The notes under the pieces: generated by a model | The model's input: the letters and a program-made list of their open reading frames with translations, nothing else | What the model was told of the DNA's origin: nothing | Database searches by the model: none | Source: an uncultured Anaerococcus sp. | GTDB lineage: Bacteria > Bacillota > Clostridia > Tissierellales > Peptoniphilaceae | Assembly (NCBI GenBank): GCA_902465755.1 | Contig: CABQOK010000062.1 | Span: forward strand, 1-7,531 | DNA: 7,531 bases | Direction: 5' to 3' | In this document: positions 1 to 5,937 of the stretch, piece by piece | Numbering within the stretch: the first letter of the stretch is position 1 | Layout of the letters: each line of letters begins with the position of its first letter | Translations under genes and position numbers: made by a program

Positions 1-29
1 ATGATACACGCTTATTTTTCTTTTGTCAA
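1..29 (-). promoter_or_regulatory. Near-consensus sigma-A promoter for the next gene beyond the left edge
   Basis: Read on the minus strand, positions 29 to 24 are TTGACA, a perfect -35 box. Exactly 17 bases later, positions 6 to 1 read TATCAT, which matches the -10 consensus TATAAT at five of six bases. The stretch just upstream of the -35 box (positions 41 to 30) is all A and T and could act as an UP-like element. The promoter starts directly after the terminator of the five-gene operon, which is where the promoter of the following transcription unit is expected. The start site would fall a few bases past position 1, so the gene it drives is not visible. The match is seen in the sequence; promoter activity is inferred. 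Confidence 0.72.
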
Positions 30-36
30 ATTTTTT

Positions 37-75
37 ATTAAAAAAATCGCCGATTTCTTTTAAACGGCGATTTTT
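37..75 (-). terminator. Intrinsic terminator closing the operon
   Basis: Positions 42-52 pair perfectly with 65-75, giving an 11-bp stem with five G-C pairs in a row at the loop end and a 12-base loop. On the minus strand the hairpin runs into a T-rich tract (TTTTTTTAAT, positions 46 to 37). The stem begins six bases after the stop codon of the TPR gene. The stem ends in A/T pairs, so the same hairpin also shows a five-T run in the plus direction and might work both ways, but no plus-strand gene is seen that would need it. Confidence 0.93.
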
Positions 76-81
76 GATCCT

Positions 82-1179
82 TTATAAGTGATATTGTTCT
101 TTCATTATAGCAAGATTTTCTACTATTTCATCTGTTAAGTCATCGAAGGTTAAGAGATTATCTATGTCCTTTTTCGCTTCTGAGATATTTCCTAAGCTAA
201 GATTTATTTGAATCTTGTTGTAGGATAGTCTTGGATCTTCTGGGTATTTTTTAAGTCCTTCTCTAATTATTGTTAGGGCTTTTTCTATTTCCTTATTAAG
301 ATATAGACTAATTGCATAATCGTTATACAGTTCTCTAAATTCTGCTCCTTCTCTTAATGAGTTACTAAAGGCCATAATGGAGTTTTCGTATTGGCCCAAG
401 TTTTGGTAGGCAACACCTAGATAGTAGTAGGCATCCGCTCTTTTGTGTTTGGATAGGATTTCTGTAAGCTTGATTATAGCCTCGTTGTAGTTACTTTTCC
501 CTATAAAGTAAAGAGCTTCTTCTATATCTGCATTATCATTTATTTCCCTTAACCTATCTCTTACTTCATCCTGGGCTATGGATGAAGTGGTTTTACTTAA
601 AGCATTGTTGTAGTAGTTTCTCGCTTTTAAGTATTCTCCTAAATTGGCATAAATATTTCCTAATTCATAATAAGCTATAGCAAAGTCTTCTTCTTTTCCA
701 ATTATTTCTTGGAGGATTCTTAGGGATTCTCTTACGAAATCATCTTTTTCCTTGATATCTTCCTCGTAGGCTTTTGGCCATAAGAGTCTTGCGTAATTAT
801 AGGCATTGAAGTTATCTTCTGGGTCTATGATATAGGCCCCTCTTAGTAGGACTATGGCCTTATCGTAATCTTCTTCCATTATTGATATAGCTTTTTGTGA
901 AGCATATTCACTTACTTCTTTAAGATAATGGTTTAAAACATTGATATATTCATAGTTATGAAGGAAGTCTTTGTCAGCTCCGATATTAATTAGCATACCT
1001 TGAAGGATTAGGTCTAGGTTAATTTTATAAGCCATGTCTCCATTTTCGAGTCCTTCCTTCATGTCTTTAAGATAGATTGGAAGAGGTAGGTCTTTTAGTT
1101 TTTCGTAGCTAGCATTTTCCTTTAGTTCTATATATCCGAGTTTGTCAACATATTTTCTAAAGTAATCGTCTAATCTCAA
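82..1179 (-). CDS. TPR-repeat protein, function unknown
   Basis: A predicted soluble protein of 365 residues made largely of tetratricopeptide-type helical pairs. The clearest repeats are near residues 167-199 (AIAYYELGNIYANLGEYLKA), 248-281 (ADAYYYLGVAYQNLGQYENS) and 283-315 (ending KKYPEDP). Weaker units lie near 89-122, 216-246 and 317-345. There is no signal peptide, membrane segment or catalytic motif, so a cytoplasmic protein-binding scaffold is the safest reading. The first 85 residues do not look like TPR. Translation most likely starts at a TTG codon: an in-frame TGA lies five codons upstream, a good ribosome binding site sits at the right distance, and the next in-frame ATG is at residue 40. 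The gene is last in the operon, four bases after the membrane-protein gene, and is followed at once by the terminator. TPR repeats do not reveal the partner; the coupled membrane protein or a ribosome-associated factor are guesses. Confidence 0.9.
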   Translation of the reverse strand: MRLDDYFRKYVDKLGYIELKENASYEKLKDLPLPIYLKDMKEGLENGDMAYKINLDLILQGMLINIGADKDFLHNYEYINVLNHYLKEVSEYASQKAISIMEEDYDKAIVLLRGAYIIDPEDNFNAYNYARLLWPKAYEEDIKEKDDFVRESLRILQEIIGKEEDFAIAYYELGNIYANLGEYLKARNYYNNALSKTTSSIAQDEVRDRLREINDNADIEEALYFIGKSNYNEAIIKLTEILSKHKRADAYYYLGVAYQNLGQYENSIMAFSNSLREGAEFRELYNDYAISLYLNKEIEKALTIIREGLKKYPEDPRLSYNKIQINLSLGNISEAKKDIDNLLTFDDLTDEIVENLAIMKEQYHL

Positions 1180-1183
1180 ATTC

Positions 1184-1885
1184 TTATCCTCTCATAAATT
1201 TCCTTTGTCTATATGGATGTTCGTCAATATATTTGAATAAATGCCCTCTAAATACACAGAAAAATGTATGGACAACTCCTACTATTAGGCTTGCAAGTAA
1301 GTTATCTAGTCCCATTATACGTACTCCACCTATATTTAGGCTTATCACACTTTCTATGACTATGAATATAAGAGAGTAAACTCCATATGTTAGCGGGTTA
1401 TCTACTACAAACTTAAATGAAGATTTAAGTGCATCAAGTCCTGTCTTGTTATTTATATAGACTTCCTCTATTAGGGCTGAGCTTAGGACTTTGACAATAA
1501 TTATTACGATAAGCTCTCCTCTAGGGCTTGTTTGCATAGTCAATAAACTTACAAATAGTTTTAGGATATATAGGTAAAACATAGCACTAAGCAGAGGTTG
1601 AAGGAAATTAGACACAGAATTCCCTATAGATTTCTTTCCTGTGTTTCCGTAGACTACAACAGATCTTAAGCTTTGAGCTATAAAACAAATACATACAACA
1701 TCTATAAGGTAGTTGATGATTCCTACAAAACTTCCCCCACCTATAAAGCCAAAGACATTTCTACCTTCTAGAAATATCCTAATAAATATAAAGATAAAGG
1801 TTAAGTAGAGCTTTCTCATCTTAATCAAGGTATTTCTAAAGGCATAGGATGAGACTTGGATAAAGTCTTTTATTCTATCGTTCAT
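1184..1885 (-). CDS. Uncharacterised polytopic membrane protein
   Basis: A 233-residue protein dominated by hydrophobic stretches, with about six likely membrane helices: roughly residues 26-40, 47-70, 93-116, 124-142, 165-185 and 190-212. The short N-terminus and the C-terminal tail (residues 213-233, RGHLFKYIDEHPYRQRKFMRG without its final residue) are rich in Lys and Arg, which fits both ends in the cytoplasm and an even number of helices. The segment DALKSSFKFVVDNPLTYGVY (150-169) recalls the 'ALKxS...' membrane-entry motif of several uncharacterised Firmicute families such as DUF975/DUF4013-type proteins, but I cannot assign a family. No transporter, enzyme or protease motif is visible. 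The ATG overlaps the argS stop codon by one base (TAATG) and is preceded by TGGAG at good spacing. The TPR gene follows after four bases. Being a real gene is well supported by length, coupling and composition; function is unknown. Confidence 0.88.
   Translation of the reverse strand: MNDRIKDFIQVSSYAFRNTLIKMRKLYLTFIFIFIRIFLEGRNVFGFIGGGSFVGIINYLIDVVCICFIAQSLRSVVVYGNTGKKSIGNSVSNFLQPLLSAMFYLYILKLFVSLLTMQTSPRGELIVIIIVKVLSSALIEEVYINNKTGLDALKSSFKFVVDNPLTYGVYSLIFIVIESVISLNIGGVRIMGLDNLLASLIVGVVHTFFCVFRGHLFKYIDEHPYRQRKFMRG
1187..1193 (-). promoter_or_regulatory. Ribosome binding site that fixes the TTG start of the TPR gene
   Basis: On the minus strand this reads GAGAGGA, ending seven bases before the TTG at 1179-1177. 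It lies inside the last codons of the membrane-protein gene (ATG AGA GGA TAA), so ribosomes finishing that gene stop on top of the next initiation site. The good spacing supports TTG over the ATG at 1062-1060, which would cost 39 residues. Confidence 0.75.
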
Positions 1886-3582
1886 TACATTTGCTCCACA
1901 GTCTTAATCCCTAGTAGTCCTAGTCCTGTTTTGATTACTATAGATGTTGCATAGGTTAGGGCGAGTCTTTCTTCTTTAATCTTTTCATCTTCTACATTGA
2001 TTTGGCATGCATTGTAGAATTTGTTGAAGTTTTTAGCTATTTCTGTTAGGCGTCTTGTAATTAGTGATGGCTCGTATTTATCAGCCGCCCTAGCTACTAC
2101 GTCCTTAAAATTACCCAAAGCCTTCACTAGGGCGAATTCTTCATCGCTTGTTATATTATCGAAGGATATTTCTGTATTTTCCTTAAAGTCTGCCTTTCTT
2201 AGGACTGACTTAGCTCTTGCGTAGGTGTATTGAACATAAGGTCCAGTTTCTCCGTCAAAGTTTAGGACCTCGTCCCAATCGAATACATAGTCCTTGATTC
2301 TATTGTTGTAGAGTTCTTGGAACTTAACTGCTCCGATTCCTACAATCTCTGCTACTTCTCCTACATTTTCAATCTTACTATCACGACTTTCCATTATTTC
2401 CTTAGTTTTGTCCACTGCCTTGTTTAGTACATCTTCTAGAAATACTACTTGGCCCTTTCTTGTGGATAGGGTTTGATCTTTAAGGCTTACCATGCCGAAT
2501 GGAATGTGCTTGCAATCATCATAGAAGTCGTAGCCCATAAGTTTTAGGATTGCGAAAAGTTGTTGGAAGTGAAGGTTTTGTTGGGTTGCTACTACATATA
2601 GGTTCTTATCAAAGTCATAGACTTTCTTCCTATTGATAGCTGTCGCTATGTCTCTTGTGATATAAGCTGATGAGCCATTTGACTTGATTATAATTGCTGG
2701 TGGTAGGTCAAATTCTGATAGGTCTACTATATAGGCTCCGTCAGATTCTACCAAGAGATTTTTCTCCTTAAGCTCTTCTAATACAGCTGGGATAAATTCA
2801 GAGTGGTAACTTTCACCATTGTAATTGTCGAAGTCGATATCGAGCATCTTGTAGACCCTATCAAATTCATTGAAGGAAATTTCCTTAAAATGCTTCCAAA
2901 GTCTAGTAGCTTCCTCTTCTCCGTTTTCAAGATTCATAAACTCAGACCTTGCATCATCCATCATCTTTTCATCATCTGCCGCTTCATTATTGTATCTTAC
3001 ATAAAGGGCTAGAAGTTCCTTGATAGGATTTTCCTTAAGCTTTTCTTCATCGCCCCAAAGCTTATAAGCTGCAATCATTGTTCCAAATTGAGTACCGTAG
3101 TCTCCTATATAGTTACTTGCTATGGTGTTGTAACCTAAGAATTTGTGAATATTCCTTAAAGCATCTCCTATTACAGTCGACCTGATATGGCCTATATGAA
3201 ATGGCTTGGCTATATTTACAGAAGAGAAATCTATGACAATATTTTTGCCAGATCCCTTATCTGATGAGCCATATATTTCTTTCTTTTCTAGGATCTCCTT
3301 TAGGATTTCTTCTTCAAAGACCTTCCTATCCACATAGAAGTTAAGATAGGCGTTTAGGTTTTCTATTTTTTCAAACCCGTCTAGGTCAAATCCTTTAGCC
3401 AAGTCTTCTGCTATTAGGGCAGGGTTCTTCCTTAAAGTCTTAGCTAGGCTAAAGCAAGGAAATGAGTAATCTCCCATATTATCTTGAGGTGGGATTTCTA
3501 TTAGCTTATAAATCTCCTCAAGGCTTAGGCCTAGGTCCATTTTCTCTAGTTGTTTTGCGATTATTTCTTTAAAATCTGTCAT
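1885..3582 (-). CDS. argS: Arginyl-tRNA synthetase (ArgRS)
   Basis: Class I aminoacyl-tRNA synthetase that joins arginine to tRNA-Arg in the cytoplasm, using ATP and needing the tRNA for activation. The 565 residues match the usual bacterial length. An N-terminal additional domain covers about residues 1-95. The HIGH motif is at 129-132 within KPFHIGHIRST, and the conserved block YIGDYGTQFG is at 158-167. The KMSKS loop takes the degenerate form STRKG (373-377) common in ArgRS. The anticodon-binding DALR domain begins near GPYVQYTYARAKS (447-459) and runs to the typical end LGLLGIKTVEQM. The ATG is 10 bases past the mutS2 stop and has an AG-rich ribosome binding site. No T-box or other leader precedes it, so expression probably depends on the operon promoter upstream of the window or on an unseen internal promoter. 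No key residue appears missing. Confidence 0.98.
   Translation of the reverse strand: MTDFKEIIAKQLEKMDLGLSLEEIYKLIEIPPQDNMGDYSFPCFSLAKTLRKNPALIAEDLAKGFDLDGFEKIENLNAYLNFYVDRKVFEEEILKEILEKKEIYGSSDKGSGKNIVIDFSSVNIAKPFHIGHIRSTVIGDALRNIHKFLGYNTIASNYIGDYGTQFGTMIAAYKLWGDEEKLKENPIKELLALYVRYNNEAADDEKMMDDARSEFMNLENGEEEATRLWKHFKEISFNEFDRVYKMLDIDFDNYNGESYHSEFIPAVLEELKEKNLLVESDGAYIVDLSEFDLPPAIIIKSNGSSAYITRDIATAINRKKVYDFDKNLYVVATQQNLHFQQLFAILKLMGYDFYDDCKHIPFGMVSLKDQTLSTRKGQVVFLEDVLNKAVDKTKEIMESRDSKIENVGEVAEIVGIGAVKFQELYNNRIKDYVFDWDEVLNFDGETGPYVQYTYARAKSVLRKADFKENTEISFDNITSDEEFALVKALGNFKDVVARAADKYEPSLITRRLTEIAKNFNKFYNACQINVEDEKIKEERLALTYATSIVIKTGLGLLGIKTVEQM
1894..1899 (-). promoter_or_regulatory. Ribosome binding site of the membrane-protein gene, inside argS
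   Basis: The minus strand reads GTGGAG, eight bases before the ATG at 1885-1883, and lies within the final codons of argS. With the TAATG stop/start overlap it points to re-initiation by ribosomes that have just finished argS. Confidence 0.65.
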
Positions 3583-3586
3583 TTTG

Positions 3587-3593
3587 CCTCTCT
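3587..3593 (-). promoter_or_regulatory. Ribosome binding site of argS, overlapping the mutS2 stop codon
   Basis: The minus strand reads AGAGAGG, four bases before the ATG at 3582-3580 when counted from its last G. Its first bases overlap the TAG stop of mutS2 (3594-3592). The nine-base intergenic gap is therefore fully taken up by the initiation signal, leaving no space for a promoter or leader. Confidence 0.7.
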
Positions 3594-5937
3594 ATCCAAA
3601 TTTCACTATAGTAACACCGTATCCGCCTTCTTTGTCATCGCCGAAACGGTAATCTTCAATTCTCTTATCACCTTCTAGAATTTCTCCGACTCCCTTGATT
3701 AGGGCGCCAGTTCCTTTTCCATGAATGATCTTGGCCTTAGAAAGACCTGCAAGCATTGCATCATCAAGGTATTTATCTAGATTTCTCATAGCGTCGTCAT
3801 ATCTTTGTCCCCTAAGGTCTAGGGTTGGAGAGATATGCATGGCTTTTTTAGTATTATACACTTTTCTGATGTTTTTTTCTGTTTGATTGTCGCCTTTAAT
3901 CTTACTTACGTTTTTGATATTAGAATCCATCTTAAGGATGCCCATTTGCACCTTGATATTTCCCTTCTTGTCAGGGGCTTCGATTACTTCTGCCTTTTCG
4001 TTAAGTCCTGCTATTAGGACAGTGTCCCCCACTTTTAGACTATCTGGTGCATTCTTCGATTCTTTGGTATAAAGACCTTCCCCTTTTCTTTCGATTCTTC
4101 CTTCTTTGTATTCATGCCTAATTTTGTTTAGAGACCTATCTATGTCGGAAGTGTTGGCATTTCTCATCTTCTTGGCTTCTTTGAGCATGTCTTGACTTCT
4201 CTTATTTGCCTTATCTAGGATGCTGTTAGCCTTATCCTCGGCCTCTCTTAGGATATCTTCTTCCTTCTGATCAAGTCTTTTAGATTTTTCCTTAAGCTCA
4301 TTTCTTATTTTAGCTATTTCTCTCTTATAGCTTTCGATTTCCCTATTCTTATCTTCAATTTCCTTCTTGTCTTCTTCGATTTCTGCAAGGATCTTGTTGA
4401 TATTTTTGGTATCATCTCCTATAAGATTTTTGGCATTATTTAAAATCTCATAAGGAAGACCAAGTCTTTTGGAAATCTCAAAGGCGTTGGACTTACCTGG
4501 AGTCCCTATTTCAAGCTTATAGGTTGGGGAAAGAGTATCAACATCAAATTCTACAGATGCATTCATAACACCAGAAGTCTCTACAGCATAGTATTTTAGC
4601 TCGCTGTAATGGGTTGTAGAAAAGGTCATGACTTTCTTTTGTGTCAATGAATTAAGGATAGAAATAGCAAGGGCTGCTCCTTCTACCGGATCTGTTCCTG
4701 AACCAATCTCATCTAAGAGAACCAAGGAATTTTCTGTAGAGTTTTTCAATATATCGACGATATTAGTCAAAGATGCAGAAAAAGTCGATAGACTCATCTC
4801 TATAGACTGGGTATCTCCTATGTCTAGGAAAATATCATCGAAGACACAAAGCTTACTTCCCTCGTAGGCTGGTATAAAAAGGGCAGTCTGAGCCATAGCA
4901 ATTATGAGCCCTACAGTCTTAAGACTTACAGTCTTTCCTCCAGTATTGGGCCCTGTGATAATCAAAGTCGTATAGTCTCCTCCAATTCTTACATCGATTG
5001 GCACAACCTTACCAGGAAGAAGGGGGTGTCTTGCTGATTTTAAATCGAGAGTCTTTTCATCTGTAATTATAGGAAGGCTATACTCATTTTCTATGGCAAA
5101 TCTAGATTTTGCTTGGAGGAAATCAATCCTTGCTATCAACTTCTGATTTTCTAGTAGCTCTACATCGAAGCCTTGGGCAAGTCTAGAAAGTCTATCGAGG
5201 ATTCTCCTGATTTCATCTTCTTCCTTAATCTCTAGATCTCTAAGCTGATTGTTAAGCTCTACTATGGCTCCTGGTTCTATAAAAAGAGTGTTTCCAGAAG
5301 ATGATTTGTCATGGACGATTCCACCGATCAAGGCACGCTTATTAGTCTTTACAGGAACTACATACCTTCCATCTCTGACTGATACTACCTTATCTTGGAG
5401 GGCGTCATCGTATTTGGAATTTGTAATATAAGAGTTTAGCTTAATCCTTATATCAGCTTCCTTCCTTTGCTTTTGACGTCTGATATTTCTAAGGGTAGAT
5501 GAGGCAGAATCCGCTATTTCCTCCTCGTTTATTATAGACCTATCGATTTCGTTTTTCAGAAAATCATTAGATGTAATTCTAGAAAAAATATCTCCTATCT
5601 TCCTATCTTCGATATTTTTCCCATAATCTTTTAGATATTCACTCACCCTTAGTAGGTCAAGAACTTTTAAGAGCTCTCCTGGATCGAGTATTCCATTTTT
5701 CCTAATATAGGCAACAATTTCTGTAAGATCATAGAGACCAAATAGATCTATATTTCCATTTTTCCTAATCACATCGACCATAGCAGAAGTCTCGTAAAGC
5801 TCTTCTCTTATATAATTTATATCATCATAAGGTCTTAGCTTGAGGATCTCTTCCTTGACAAGATTTGACCTTGCACATCCAGCAAGTCTTTCTAAGATCT
5901 TGTCGTATTCTAAAACCTTTAAGCTTTTTTCTTGCAT
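3592..5937 (-). CDS. mutS2: MutS2: Smr-domain MutS-family ATPase
   Basis: A complete 781-residue MutS2. In order: a helical core/lever region (about 1-300); the ABC-type ATPase with Walker A GPNTGGKT (329-336) and Walker B plus signature LVLLDEIGSGTDP (405-417); a long, highly charged coiled coil (about 510-595); an SH3/KOW-like segment (about 634-672, VGDTVLIAGLNEKAEVIE); and a C-terminal Smr domain with LDLRG (706-710) and HGKGTGAL (739-746). The N-terminal mismatch-recognition domain of MutS is absent, as expected for MutS2. Family members were first linked to suppression of homologous recombination; in Bacillus subtilis MutS2 binds collided ribosomes and splits them with its ATPase, so a ribosome-rescue role is likely here too. 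Smr domains in some relatives act as nucleases; that is not shown by sequence alone. The ATG overlaps the U32 stop by one base. An exact 16-base in-frame repeat lies near residues 57-82. Confidence 0.98.
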   Translation of the reverse strand: MQEKSLKVLEYDKILERLAGCARSNLVKEEILKLRPYDDINYIREELYETSAMVDVIRKNGNIDLFGLYDLTEIVAYIRKNGILDPGELLKVLDLLRVSEYLKDYGKNIEDRKIGDIFSRITSNDFLKNEIDRSIINEEEIADSASSTLRNIRRQKQRKEADIRIKLNSYITNSKYDDALQDKVVSVRDGRYVVPVKTNKRALIGGIVHDKSSSGNTLFIEPGAIVELNNQLRDLEIKEEDEIRRILDRLSRLAQGFDVELLENQKLIARIDFLQAKSRFAIENEYSLPIITDEKTLDLKSARHPLLPGKVVPIDVRIGGDYTTLIITGPNTGGKTVSLKTVGLIIAMAQTALFIPAYEGSKLCVFDDIFLDIGDTQSIEMSLSTFSASLTNIVDILKNSTENSLVLLDEIGSGTDPVEGAALAISILNSLTQKKVMTFSTTHYSELKYYAVETSGVMNASVEFDVDTLSPTYKLEIGTPGKSNAFEISKRLGLPYEILNNAKNLIGDDTKNINKILAEIEEDKKEIEDKNREIESYKREIAKIRNELKEKSKRLDQKEEDILREAEDKANSILDKANKRSQDMLKEAKKMRNANTSDIDRSLNKIRHEYKEGRIERKGEGLYTKESKNAPDSLKVGDTVLIAGLNEKAEVIEAPDKKGNIKVQMGILKMDSNIKNVSKIKGDNQTEKNIRKVYNTKKAMHISPTLDLRGQRYDDAMRNLDKYLDDAMLAGLSKAKIIHGKGTGALIKGVGEILEGDKRIEDYRFGDDKEGGYGVTIVKFG
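5691..5769. repeat. Pair of exact 16-bp direct repeats inside mutS2
   Basis: The 16 bases at 5691-5706 recur exactly at 5754-5769, 63 bases (21 codons) apart and in frame. Both copies encode IRKNG with identical codons (residues 58-62 and 78-82) in the N-terminal helical region of MutS2. Similar pseudo-symmetry of the helices is expected in this family, so part of the likeness may be structural; the identity at every third base is what stands out. Confidence 0.6.

Noticed and set aside
1411..1430. Perfect 8-bp inverted repeat with a 4-base loop inside the membrane-protein gene
   Set aside because: The stem is almost all A/T pairs, no T-run follows it, and it lies in ordinary codons (ALKSSFK). 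It is probably chance in AT-rich sequence and not a terminator or processing site.
4912..4935. Twelve-base perfect palindrome (4915-4926) and a nine-base direct repeat in mutS2
   Set aside because: The codons AAG ACT GTA occur twice because the conserved segment after Walker A reads KTVSLKTVGL. Protein constraint explains the pattern; no operator function is needed.
2021..5431. Several plus-strand open frames of 60-79 codons opposite argS and mutS2
   Set aside because: They lie wholly antisense to strongly conserved genes, lack good ribosome binding sites or recognisable domains, and have odd compositions typical of shadow frames.
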